A stretch of DNA of 64,000 nucleotides. Source: Mytilus edulis (lineage: Eukaryota > Mollusca > Bivalvia > Mytilida > Mytilidae). The notes under the pieces are model-generated. The model searched no databases. It was not told the DNA's origin and saw only the letters and a list, made by a program, of their open reading frames with translations. Positions 37,301 through 47,500 of the stretch are shown here, in pieces. Numbering within the stretch: the first letter of the stretch is position 1; the number at the start of each line of letters is the position of its first letter. Position numbers and translations under genes: made by a program. The stretch covers positions 27,436,193 through 27,500,192 of the forward strand of contig NC_092354.1 of assembly GCF_963676685.1 (NCBI RefSeq). Reading direction: 5' to 3'.

Positions 37301-40300
37301 AATGGGATTTCCTCAAAAACCAAAAGAATTAAATTTGTATCCTTTAGAAGAGAGACTATTATCATTAAGAATTCCTTTTATGCAGATTCGACAGTTGCCT
37401 AGAGGTGGACAGTTATCAGTTAAAGGCAATGTTGTAAATGTGCCCGTTGAAGTTCAACCTACGATAAATTCTCTTCCACATACAATAGAGAAATCAGGTA
37501 CAATATCAGTTAAATTGAAGAAAAAGCTTGAATTCAAAAAATGTGATTTTAGTGAAAATGTCCGACCATTTGCTGTCATTTGTGCATTACATTATTTAAT
37601 GAGAACAAGTGACTTGTACAAGTCTTCTGGAATTGAAATAAATGATGATTGGATTACCGAAATAGCAAAAATAAATGAAGAAGAAAGACAAATTGAAAAC
37701 AATAGTACTGAACAAGAGGATAACCAAGATGAAAATAATTCAGACCATGACTCCGATCATTTCAGTGAAGTAGATGAAAGTGAAACGCATGTTGGAAACA
37801 CAGATACACTGTTAGATCACATTCCAGACGACAATCCACTATGTGATGCAGGTTTAACTTTTGCTCCCGGTGAAGGTCAACGACCAATTAGTCTCTACAG
37901 TGATCCTGATGCAGAGTACTTATCTTTTCCAACTATATTTTGTGGTCAAAGGAGACCAGATAACAAAGACAGGTCTGTTTCTGTTCACTATACTGATATT
38001 GTTAAATGGGAACTTAGGTCCATGGATAGGAGAGTAGCACAGTCTGTACCAAACATTTTTTTTAAGTTAAAGAAAATTCAGTTAAAAAACATCAGTGATA
38101 AGGTCAATCTTGCTCTGAGAAGGTGTCAATCAGAAGGAAAACAATGGACAGCAAAAGATGTACTGAATCCTAACACTGTGAATGATCTTGTAAGATTGGA
38201 TGAAGGTTATTATATCTTTAGAAGTTTAAGAAATTCTCCAGTATACCTTGAAAAGAGGAAAAAAGATTTGTTTGCAATGATTAGACAGTTGGGTCTTCCA
38301 ACGTGGTTTGGCTCTCTTTCATCTGCAGACACTAACTGGAAAGATTTGCTACGAATTCTAGGCAAATTAAATGATGGAAAAGAGTATACTGACAAAGAAT
38401 TGGAAGAAATGGATTGGCATCAGAAATCTAAACTTGTTCAGAAAGACCCTGTGACATGCTCTAGATATTTTGATTATCGTGTCCAACAGTTTATAAACTT
38501 GGTGTTGAAAAGTGATCATGATCCTATTGGAAAATTGACAGATTTTTTTTATAGGGTTGAATTTCAACAGAGAGGTTCACCACATATTCATATCTTAATT
38601 TGGATTGAAAATGCACCAGTATATGAAAGTGATTCAAATGAAGATGTTGTAGCATTTATTGATAAATATGTCTCCTGTTCACTTTTAGAAAATGATAGTT
38701 TAGTCAATTTGCAAGTTCATAAACATTCAAAAACATGCAGAAAAAAAGGTCACCCAATTTGTCGTTTTGGTTTTCCCCTTCCACCTATGAAAGCAACAGT
38801 TATTTTAGAACCTTTGGGAGAAAATGATGACATAGAAAAACACAAGGCTGTATATAAAGAAATACAAAACGAAATTAATACACTTCACAATTCTGAAGAT
38901 ATAGACCAGATGACATATGACATGTTTTTAGATGATGTATTACAAATGAATGATGAAAATTACATTAAGGCCATTAGAAGCAACTTGAGTGGTCCAAAAG
39001 TTTTTCTCAAACGAAAACCATCTGAAGTCCGTGTTAATGGTTACATGAAAACTGTGTTGGTAGCCTGGCAAGCAAATCATGATTTACAGTTTGTTTTAGA
39101 TGCATTTGCATGTGCAGTGTATATTGTTTCATACATAAGTAAATCACAAAAAGGTATGAGTGCATTACTAGATCAAGCAGCAAAAGAAGCACGACAGGGA
39201 AATTTAGACTTGAAGCATCAAGTAAGACACATTGGGAATTACTTTTCAAATTCTGTTGAGACAAGCGCACAAGAAGCAACCTACTTAACACTACAGATGC
39301 CTTTAACAAAAGCTACAAGACAAGTTGTATTCATTAACACATCTCCACATCACAAAAGAACTTTCCTCCTAAAGCAATCATCAGCCCTAGAAAAACTAGG
39401 CCCAGACTCTACTGAAATAGAATCAGACAATGATATTAAAAGATACTCGCGTAGACCAAAACAACTAGAGAATTGGTGTCTAGCCGACTATGTATCTGAA
39501 CTTGAATTGCAGTATCCTAAAACTTCAGAGTCCTCAGATCATGAATCAGAACAGCAGGACAATGGATCTGAAAGTGAAAATGAAGAGGCAAATACAGATG
39601 TTATAGAAGAAAACAATAACAAAATTGACTTAACTCTGAAGAATGGTATTAGAATATACCAAAGAAAAACACCTAAGGTTATAAGATATGTTAAATACAA
39701 TTACAAGACTGACTCTGAAAACTTCTACAGAGAACGCTTAATGTTATTTTATCCATGGAGAAATGAACTTTCAGATTTGCAATGTGGACATGAAACATTT
39801 GAAAAAATGTACTTGACTGTTGCAAGACTATTAGAAAAAAAAGCCAAGCAATATGAGGGTAAAGTAATAGATCTAGAGAAAGCTATAGAAGAGGCAGAAA
39901 ATGAATGTAATGAGAATGATCAAATAGCACCTGCCACACAACAAGTAGAAATGGAAGATGCTGAAATAGGCCCAACAGAATCTGAACAGTATGTTCATTT
40001 CAATCCAGATAGACCAACAGAACATAGACTGTATGATATGTCCCGTGAAGTTGGAATAGAAGCAAGAACAGTAGAATTGACAAATCATGTCAACAGAATA
40101 AGTGAGAGTGATTATTTTGGATTGATAAGATCCTTGAATAAAAAGCAGTGGGAATTTTTCCAACATGTTGTCACATGGGTTAAAACAAAACATGAACCAT
40201 TTTATACATTTTTGACAGGTGGAGCAGGATGTGGAAAATCTGTAGTTGTCAGAGCAATATTTCAAGCTTTACACAGACACTTATGTTCTATTGAAGGTGA

Positions 40301-42269
40301 GGACCCTGACGATATTAGAATTCTTCTTTGTGCTCCTACTGGAAAGGCAGCTTACAATATAAATGGTCTGACCATTCACAATGCTTTCCAGATACAACCA
40401 AATAAAGGACTTGACCAGTCATTGTCATGTGATGTTCTCAATACACTCAGAATGAAATACAGAAATTTGTCTCTGATTTTGATTGATGAAATTTCAATGG
40501 TTGGAAACAAAATGTTCTCTTTACTGGAGAGAAGGCTGAAAAAAATCAAGGGAAGTAACTGTTCATTTGGTGGAGTTAGTATCATAGCTATTGGTGACTT
40601 TTTCCAACTCCAGCCTGTATTTGACAGTTGGATTTTCAATGATCTTAGTAAAGGATTAACAGCATTAGCCCCTAATTACTGGAAATTATTATTTTCTTTT
40701 CATGAACTTACTGAAATAATGAGACAAAAAGATGATTTAGAATTTGCTTTGTTACTAAACAGGTTGAGACAAAATCAGCTGACTGAAAATGATTTTGCAG
40801 TTTTAAATACCAGAACTGTTTCAATCAGTGATCCAACATACAAAACTAATGCTACACATTTGTTTGTTGAAAATGCTTTAGTGGATAATTTTAATTTGCT
40901 ATACATATCTAAATTAGGCTCACAAAAGGTTAAAGTTAAAGCAGTTGACACAGTTTGTGGGGATTTACCAGCCTCTGTAAAAACAAAATTACTGAGTTCT
41001 TTACCAGAAAAACAGTCTGATACAGCCAATCTTGCAAAAGAAGTAGTACTAGCAATTGGGATGAAATATGATCTTACAGCTAATATTGAAGTCACTGATG
41101 GTCTTACAAATGGTTCAACTTGTGAACTTAAATTGATTGAGTGCAAAACTACATCTTTAAGACCAAGTATCATATGGGTTAAGTTTGAAGATGCCAAAAT
41201 AGGTGCTAACAATAGAAAAAAATATTCACACTTGTACGGAAAAGATGTTGAAAAAACATGGACTCCAATGTTTGACATTAAAAGATCATTTACTTATAAA
41301 TATAAGACATTTGAAAGAATTCAGTTTCCTCTTCGCCCAGCAGCTGGAAAAACTATTCATAAATCGCAAGGAGATACATTACACGAGGTTGTTGTTAGTC
41401 TGAAATCAAAACGTAAAGGGAAAATACCACATATTCACTATGTTGCACTAAGCAGAGTAACATCCTTAACTGGATTACAGATATTAGATCTTAATCAAGA
41501 AGCAATAGCTGTAGCAGATTGTGTTCGACAAGAATTACTCAGACTAAGAACAGATGCAACTCTACAGTTGTGCTTTAAGCCATTGTATAACTTATCAAGT
41601 AACTATTTTAAAGTAGTTTTTCACAACACAAGGTCATTGCATGCTCATTTTAATGACGTTAAATCAGACCCTAACATCTTGGATGCTGATGTTATTGGTA
41701 TTGCTGAATCAAGACTTATTTCAACAGATGAAAATGATGATTTTCATCTACCTGGTTTTGAACCACCAGTACGCTTAGACCAAAAGCAAACACACTTTAA
41801 TACAAGACCACCTCATGGATTGGTATTATATTATAGAAATGATTGTGTTCTTCACAATACAGTAACTTTCTCAACTCCATCTTTAGAGTTTGTAATAGCA
41901 GACATAATATCACCCAGCAAAGGTCTTTTTCAGGTTGTCTTTGTTTACAAAGCACCAAACTGCAAATTGCAACAACTAAAAGATACTTTCCTTGCAAACC
42001 TTCTTCCTGACGTGTATTTAAGACACCCAAAACTTATCATAATGGGAGACTTTAATATTGATTTAAACACTGGGAACACTTCTTTTTTAAAGTTCATGAT
42101 AGATTCATTTTGCTGTTCACAAATTGTGTCTAAACCTACTACATCTTATGGTACATTGTTGGACTTAATTTTCCTAAATTTTGATAGTAAGGTAAATTTT
42201 GAAGCAGATGTTCTTGATTCCTATTGGTCAGATCATAAAGTTATATATGTAGCCATTGAAATACAATGA
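34305..42269 (+). CDS. Helentron-type Rep/helicase/endonuclease polyprotein with N-terminal peptidase domain, intact
   Basis: One unbroken frame of 2,654 codons. The likely start is Met13 (34341, A at -3, MPRRKNWR). Numbering is from 34305. 60-190: low-complexity repeats. 250-450: cysteine-peptidase-like domain (C274 in GNQCTCN, D401-x-H403), resembling OTU or C76-type peptidases. 520-850: charged repeats. 935-985: Cys/His zinc-binding region. 1005-1065: DUF6570-like (QLPRGGQLSVKGNVVNVP). About 1225-1620: Helitron N-terminal and Rep HUH nuclease, with SPHIHILIW (H1427, H1429) and catalytic tyrosines Y1606/Y1610 in YIVSYISK. 1955-2410: PIF1-like helicase, Walker A GGAGCGKS (1972-1979), Walker B D2061-E2062, late motifs GKTIHKSQG and YVALSRV. 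2436-2654: endonuclease/exonuclease/phosphatase fold with N2441, E2468, D2582, N2584, D2643, H2644. All key residues are present, so the protein may be active. It would nick, unwind and copy its own DNA by rolling circle. An RPA-like gene follows. Confidence 0.95.
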   Translation: MFAYICIFRFLKMPRRKNWRAAEAKRGGKNPKKQRLTDLTRDTGPINSTEFDLDIGDTDTLNNSNSNNMGDTDLHTNINNSNSNNMGDTDLHTNINNSNSNNMGDTDLHSNANNSNLKLLEQSEMKTLEISELNILENSELKTLEISELNILEKSELNKLEISELNEHELSDLNQNSNNNCAKELNQNSNNCCAKETCQIQTDILSNESNNSYARKDSHSNIQTDLLQDQNEQSKNNLEEISDYSNSFNAKFLKFGTFDQYATKFADQSRGNQCTCNCLVFLSLSTSNFDSNTLNLDYILNKGDEIYRKHVQELTTQGLFKNMLLNFDEIPIKIEIPEGTFIIKKQNILFGLALQYQELTGFLTLQEAIQNCIKQSNKFLILIGAICSAVYYFNHTYYFFDTHSHSECTLNNPLDSSGKSILIGFADLHDLLSYLYAFYASLQIDLDSQFEILPVCISSKDTDKDVTKQIKNYFDDQKLRNTKQKKVSYQYMKVPKFVYMKNYMQNRRKNKKFKEKELNAKRYSRKDKNYRKTEADKKKSQRDDSDIRQIERQRERSSKREARKNEDFKKTELAAKREARKNEDFNKRELAAKRKVRKDENYRRAEAERKKSQRDNSDIRQMERQRELASKREARKNEDFNKRELAAKRKVRKDENYRRTEAESKKSQRDNSDIRQMERQRELASKREARKDENYRRAEAESKKSQRDNSDIRQMERQRELASKREARKNEDFNKRELAAKRKVRKDENYRRTEAESKKSQRDNSDIRQMERQRELASKREARKDENYRRAEAESKKSQRDNSDIRQMERQRELASKREARKSEDFKRNETEKKKIARQDEDYRKHESERDFNRKKEYRSNPENLENERLKKQSSRQKNLDIDRCYEKTVKSTKRKNIDFTDHEKDLKKKRTQGITLDACIRNFKTKINQGPTYICTSCHQTWFCDSVVNSKTVKMNTPANMTHCFTNFKSVQHIEWICHTCLNAIKRGKIPRFAIVNKMGFPQKPKELNLYPLEERLLSLRIPFMQIRQLPRGGQLSVKGNVVNVPVEVQPTINSLPHTIEKSGTISVKLKKKLEFKKCDFSENVRPFAVICALHYLMRTSDLYKSSGIEINDDWITEIAKINEEERQIENNSTEQEDNQDENNSDHDSDHFSEVDESETHVGNTDTLLDHIPDDNPLCDAGLTFAPGEGQRPISLYSDPDAEYLSFPTIFCGQRRPDNKDRSVSVHYTDIVKWELRSMDRRVAQSVPNIFFKLKKIQLKNISDKVNLALRRCQSEGKQWTAKDVLNPNTVNDLVRLDEGYYIFRSLRNSPVYLEKRKKDLFAMIRQLGLPTWFGSLSSADTNWKDLLRILGKLNDGKEYTDKELEEMDWHQKSKLVQKDPVTCSRYFDYRVQQFINLVLKSDHDPIGKLTDFFYRVEFQQRGSPHIHILIWIENAPVYESDSNEDVVAFIDKYVSCSLLENDSLVNLQVHKHSKTCRKKGHPICRFGFPLPPMKATVILEPLGENDDIEKHKAVYKEIQNEINTLHNSEDIDQMTYDMFLDDVLQMNDENYIKAIRSNLSGPKVFLKRKPSEVRVNGYMKTVLVAWQANHDLQFVLDAFACAVYIVSYISKSQKGMSALLDQAAKEARQGNLDLKHQVRHIGNYFSNSVETSAQEATYLTLQMPLTKATRQVVFINTSPHHKRTFLLKQSSALEKLGPDSTEIESDNDIKRYSRRPKQLENWCLADYVSELELQYPKTSESSDHESEQQDNGSESENEEANTDVIEENNNKIDLTLKNGIRIYQRKTPKVIRYVKYNYKTDSENFYRERLMLFYPWRNELSDLQCGHETFEKMYLTVARLLEKKAKQYEGKVIDLEKAIEEAENECNENDQIAPATQQVEMEDAEIGPTESEQYVHFNPDRPTEHRLYDMSREVGIEARTVELTNHVNRISESDYFGLIRSLNKKQWEFFQHVVTWVKTKHEPFYTFLTGGAGCGKSVVVRAIFQALHRHLCSIEGEDPDDIRILLCAPTGKAAYNINGLTIHNAFQIQPNKGLDQSLSCDVLNTLRMKYRNLSLILIDEISMVGNKMFSLLERRLKKIKGSNCSFGGVSIIAIGDFFQLQPVFDSWIFNDLSKGLTALAPNYWKLLFSFHELTEIMRQKDDLEFALLLNRLRQNQLTENDFAVLNTRTVSISDPTYKTNATHLFVENALVDNFNLLYISKLGSQKVKVKAVDTVCGDLPASVKTKLLSSLPEKQSDTANLAKEVVLAIGMKYDLTANIEVTDGLTNGSTCELKLIECKTTSLRPSIIWVKFEDAKIGANNRKKYSHLYGKDVEKTWTPMFDIKRSFTYKYKTFERIQFPLRPAAGKTIHKSQGDTLHEVVVSLKSKRKGKIPHIHYVALSRVTSLTGLQILDLNQEAIAVADCVRQELLRLRTDATLQLCFKPLYNLSSNYFKVVFHNTRSLHAHFNDVKSDPNILDADVIGIAESRLISTDENDDFHLPGFEPPVRLDQKQTHFNTRPPHGLVLYYRNDCVLHNTVTFSTPSLEFVIADIISPSKGLFQVVFVYKAPNCKLQQLKDTFLANLLPDVYLRHPKLIIMGDFNIDLNTGNTSFLKFMIDSFCCSQIVSKPTTSYGTLLDLIFLNFDSKVNFEADVLDSYWSDHKVIYVAIEIQ
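34480..34850 (+). repeat. In-frame repeats near the N-terminus of the Helentron protein
   Basis: Three copies of a 51 bp unit (NNSNSNNMGDTDLHTNI) are followed by a run of LEISELNILE-like units of 10-14 residues. They look like disordered then coiled-coil-forming text. Nearly identical DNA copies imply recent expansion. Confidence 0.85.
35870..36840 (+). repeat. Charged in-frame tandem repeats in the Helentron protein
   Basis: Units of about 38 residues (KREARKDENYRRAEAESKK, SQRDNSDIRQMERQRELAS) and a 17-residue variant (KREARKNEDFNKRELAA) alternate. A 282 bp higher-order unit is duplicated almost exactly (36200-36481 with 36482-36763). It is predicted to form a long, highly charged helix. 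The opposite strand is also open for about 328 codons here, an effect of repeat composition and not a gene. Confidence 0.9.
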
Positions 42270-42347
42270 TTCAGTGTCATAATTATTTTATATGCCAAAA
42301 CCAGCTTTGTTTGAAAGCATGAAAATCAAACCCGCTGAAAAACATGA

Positions 42348-42384
42348 CACATTTGGGGTTGCTGAAAATGCAACCTCAAATGTG
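42348..42384 (+). terminator. Hairpin A just after the Helentron stop codon
   Basis: cacatttggggttgc (42348-42362) pairs with gcaacctcaaatgtg (42370-42384), 15 bp with one G-T pair and a 7-base loop. It sits 80 bp past the stop codon. It could be part of the element's 3' signal or an mRNA structure. Confidence 0.6.
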
Positions 42385-42480
42385 CAGGAGTGGTTTTAAA
42401 GGAAAATGGGTTTCCACTCCAACAGATTTGCCTTTTTATAAGTAGGAATAGAAATGAGTTGGCTTCAAGAATCCTGATAT

Positions 42481-42542
42481 CCAGATTTACCTGTTTAGAA
42501 GAAAGCTTCTTTACAAAGCTTTCTTCTTTATAGGTACACTGG
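42481..42542 (+). terminator. Hairpin B, perfect 12-bp stem with extended flanks
   Basis: agaagaaagctt (42497-42508) pairs perfectly with aagctttcttct (42516-42527), with a 7-base loop. TACCT/AGGTA and CCAG/CTGG extend the pairing on both sides. Helitron-class elements carry a hairpin close to the 3' end, so this is a candidate transposition terminator. No CTRR follows, but Helentrons are not expected to have it. Confidence 0.6.
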
Positions 42543-44568
42543 ATTAAAGGTAGCAAAGGTAAAGAAATTTGAAACTGTGTTGCTTTGACTTCCATATAGC
42601 AGAAAGGCCATTGGTGATTGGTCAACCATTTTGCTATGGAAGAAAAGTAGAATTCCACTCATTTGAAGTCAGTAATGATTGGAGACATCAAATTTTACTA
42701 CCTGAATGCTCATTGTATCAGTGGAGAGTTGTTTGCACTTTGCATGAGAACACTCCTGATATTTACTTGTAATAAATGTATTTATATATAATTCTTGAAA
42801 TATTTGTTTTTGAATACCATCAAAAACCATTCTTTCATATAGATGTAAAAAGGGAGTTTTGAAGACCACAAGTTCCATGCCTCGTTTCTCTTTCTACAAA
42901 ATGTTTAAATTTAACTGGCTGTTCGATGTACTATGATTAAAAAATCAAAATGTTTATAATGTTGAAATCCTTGCTGTTATGTACATATATTCATTGTAAT
43001 TTTTCATACAGATAATTTGATACAATTTACAATACTTTTGTTCACTGTACATGTATGATATACTAAACATTTATCATGATTATTTATGTACAGTTTAATT
43101 TTTGTAATGCTAAATCAATCTGTATATTTATCTCATCCAATATTTATTGACTTTTCTGTTTAAGAAATGCTTTCAGGTTCATATCAGACATAATAAATCA
43201 GTTTCTGTACAAATACCACATATTTTATTATAATATAATTTCTTGGAGTTCTCCAAATTGAAAAACAATCCATAAATCCAACATTTTTGATTTCTTATGA
43301 TTTCAATTAAGTCTTTTTCTAAGTACAGGTTTATCAAAATGTGTAAATCATTAATTTATACAAAGGGTTAAATGTTGAGAAAAAAAACCAAATATTGCAT
43401 TAATTTGTCATTCTACACAACTATGTGGTTGCATTTTTGCTTATACATTTGATAAATATGTAAAAGTCATTTATAAAACAGAAACTAATGAACAATTCGT
43501 GTAAACATTTGCTTCGTAGAGAAAAAAATTGTGAACATTTGCTTAATAGAGCAGAAATTTGTGCATAATGCATTTTTTGTGAAACTGGTACATATTTCAT
43601 CACAAATTCATTTGTTTACAAGAATGCTTATCAGAATTGTTTTAAGCTGTTAAAATTAATTAAAAAAAATAATAAATTTATATTCCTTAAAATAACAGTT
43701 ATAGCATAATATTGAACAAAATGATTATTTAAAGCATGTTTGATAAAAATAACAGTGTCTTATAATGTGATGATTGCTGAACACAAACTTGATCTTTTAA
43801 CAAAGCAATAAATACTGTTTATTCAGAAATTTTTGCCATGCTGATTTATATGTATTGAATAAATGTGACTGCATTGTTAGATTCATGATTTAAACTTACG
43901 CACTAATTGTTCCTCATGAAATATTTGCAATCCTATTTCGAAATAATATCTCTCACTTTATCACTAGAAATGGATGATTCACAAAAAATCTAACATTACT
44001 TTCTGATATAATTTGAGCATTTATTTTTATTGAATACAAAAGTATTAGTTTGATACTTATGATAGTAGCTGTTGAAATATTAAAGATTCTAATATTTATA
44101 TATATTATATATAAATGCATTTATGCATTTAACATTTCCATTCTTTATTCTAGATATTTAAATTGCATTTTATGTACTGTAGGAACTTGTATATATGATA
44201 AATATATATATACAAGTCATTATGTTACTACAACTGTTTTTATATATGACATGGCTGTATAGGTTGAGGTGTTCCTTCATCCGGAGTAATTTACCAAAAC
44301 AAAATGTTTTCCGGAAGAAAGATTGTCGGCTCTCCGAACTATCCCGAAGTCCTGATTTGCTTGAAAGTTTAGTGTATTGATTAACATTCTTTGATGAATA
44401 CTTTACATATATATTTATATGTTTACTCTTCTACACAAAATTTATAAAAAGAAATGTAATTTCCAAAATTTTTATTATATGATTCACGTACGAAAACAAC
44501 CGACTTTGAATCGTTACTCTTCGGACAAATTTCCCGCCATAATCGACGACAGCGGGATTGATAACAAA
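42543..44568. other. Spacer between Helentron frame and RPA-like gene
   Basis: AT-rich, no convincing gene. 44100-44260 has short ATATA runs. 44265-44350 is slightly richer in GC and may be promoter or leader for the RPA-like gene. Confidence 0.4.
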
Positions 44569-47500
44569 ATGGCTAGTAATAAAAGACCAGCAAGTGCTAC
44601 TGACAGCGAAGAATATCAAGGATTTATACATGGATTATCCCCCATAAAAATTTCCAGAACGAACTCAAAGTACTTTGACTTCACATTACAGATCAATACT
44701 TCCAATTACAAAAGAGTTGTATGTTTTGATGCTTCCAAACGCCCAATAATAGACAGTGCAGCAAAGGGTAAATCCCCACTGAAGCTATCAAATTATACTG
44801 AATCACCATCAAGGACGACTACCGGTACAGATATCATACTCAACAAAAAAACTGTAGTGCAGACTGCTAGAAAACTGAAATTTCTAAATCACCAACCAGA
44901 AACACAGTCCACAACACCTACCAGAAATTTGACTGAAGTTCAGGCCCTTCCTGTCAAATCTATTGTAAGTAATTTTAGAAAATAACTTTTATTTTATACG
45001 AACCACTCATTCATTTGCATAAATGATTAAGATTCATGTGGACCCTTAGGGTAAAATTGCTGTATTTTTATTTCAAAATTTACTGAGTACAGACAAACAA
45101 GTCGGGTATAACCACCAATTGGTGGATTATATTTGAATTTTCAGTTTACTGTTGACGTATAATCCACCAATTGACATAAACTGTTATCACTCCAATTATA
45201 ACCTGTGGACACCCTGTGAGAATTTCCCAACTTAGTTTATTTTAACACCTTCTGGAGGAATGGAAAAAAAAGTGAACAGCAAAATCCTTAAAACTATAAT
45301 ACATATTTGAAATTTATTTATCTAGGTCATGCAATATAGCAAAATCCTTAAAAGTATATATATAATACATATTTGAAATTTATTTATCTAGGTCATGCAA
45401 TATGCCTTAAATCTTTTCCAAATGTACCACTTTTTCTGTACTCGAGCAAATTTTTAGGTTAAATATCAGCAATTTTAGCCAAAGAGTTCACATGAACCAT
45501 AAGAAGCTATCAAATGCAACACTACAGATACCGCAGCGCCTTTCTCCTAAAACAAATGTTAAAATAAAATCCACTTCGTCTTCTAAGAACCACAGTTGCT
45601 TGAATTTTAGTTTTTATATTTTTGTCTCTAAAATTCTAGCAACTGTGCAAAAACTACAACTTCATTCTATTATTAACTGTTCACCAATCAAAATATATCT
45701 TGCCTATTCATATACATTGTATTAACCCTCTTGCTGCCGACTGTTTTCAAGGTTGCATTTCCTATGTTGCAAAATACTATAGTTCAACGTCTTGAGACAT
45801 AACATGCCAAATAACAACGTCATTCAATTTATGACTGTTACATGTACATTTTACACCCATTTGACAACAACGTAACGCTGTTTAATCTTTGGTCTTTTGT
45901 TTGAAAAAAATACAGCATCGATGAGAAGCTTCCATAAATTTAACCATGAACATACATGTACATGTGTATGTGTCCCTCCAGCACTCCCGGTAGTGACACA
46001 AGTGTCCCTCCGGCAACAAGAGGGTTAAGCTACCTTTGTTTACCATTTCCTTCACTTATTGTCCCATGCGTGCTTATGTGTAGACTTTCGCTAAAAATAC
46101 CATATCATTATGTCTGTTAATCATGTTAATCAGTTTGTCAGTCTGGCATTAGTGCTCTCATGAGTACATATCTTGCAAAATTTATAGTTGCTTACAAACA
46201 AATTTGAAGAAGACATAGGTTTGCATTATGTCAACGTCAATCCATCTCTCCAGCAAATCAGCTTTCAACACATTGTTTTGTTGCGCCTGAAGATATTGCT
46301 TTGATATTTGATATTTCGTATATGACCGTGACAAGTTACAGCACGGGGGGGTCTCAACATGGGATTTTGGGTACAGTTGTGCAGCTGGGATTTTAAAAAA
46401 CACCCCCCATTCATATATTGAATAATTGTGAAATCCCTACCTATACATATATTTCACAGCGAAATCATAACCCATTCATATATTTATGACCCATTGAATG
46501 ATATATCTCAATCGGTCAATTACTACCTATTGATATATTTCCTCGGTAAAATTGCCCCCATTCATATATTTGATGGATCAAAAAAGGGACCCATTCCAGC
46601 GGCACATATGTATATACCTTTATATAGGAAGAGACCCCTCCCCGTGAGTTACAGATCAAGTTCAAATTTTTTTTTTTGGTTTGGTGATTTTTTTTGCAGA
46701 GTTATTGCCTTTGGACTCAGAAAAATCACATAAGTAAGTCATCTGTTTTCTGCATTAACTCCTGCATTAATTTCAAACCCTGGTTTTATGCAATACTTTG
46801 TAATGCACAGGGGTCGAAATAGGTGCTGGTCCAGTGGTCCAGAACCAGTAGATTTTGTCAGCTAGTGGTCTGGGGGACCAGTTTAAAATTTTCGATAAAA
46901 ATCTCTGATTGCATCACAATCTCAGTTGTTTACTTACAAATTACCAGAAAAATCAATTACACAGTACTGGAAGTAATGCAATTGATTAGTTTAATTACTA
47001 TCTTGGTGGGCGTTCTTTACAATAAACAAAAAATAAAACTTTTTGGAAGATATGAAACCGCCGCTCATTTGATACACTGCCAAGTATTTAAATGAATATT
47101 TCTGGACAGCGTTCCAGACATCCACTTGGCACCCTATGGTCGCCATAAAGATGATGATGTTGAAAACAATCACAACATTTTTACAGTTCTTGGTCCTGAT
47201 TTGGATAATGAATACTACATGTATTAACTTTTATCATAATCACATACAATAACTTCTATGAAAAATGTATAATATATGTAAACAAAGGCACCACAATAAA
47301 AGTAAACATCTTTAATTTATGTTTGACTTTGTTAAATGTCATTTTTGCAGGACCAATAGAATTTTCAGTCCACTGGTCCAACTGGCTGGTACACAAAAAA
47401 TCTGAAATTCAACCCCTGAATGCATAATACTATCCACACTCATCTATGTCGGCAGCACTCCTTTTGCGCCAATTACTGTTTTTCAGGGGTATCATTTGCG

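Noticed and set aside
46428-46733. 101-codon plus-strand open frame
   Set aside because: It reads through degenerate 'ccattcatatatt' units and has no domain or splice context.
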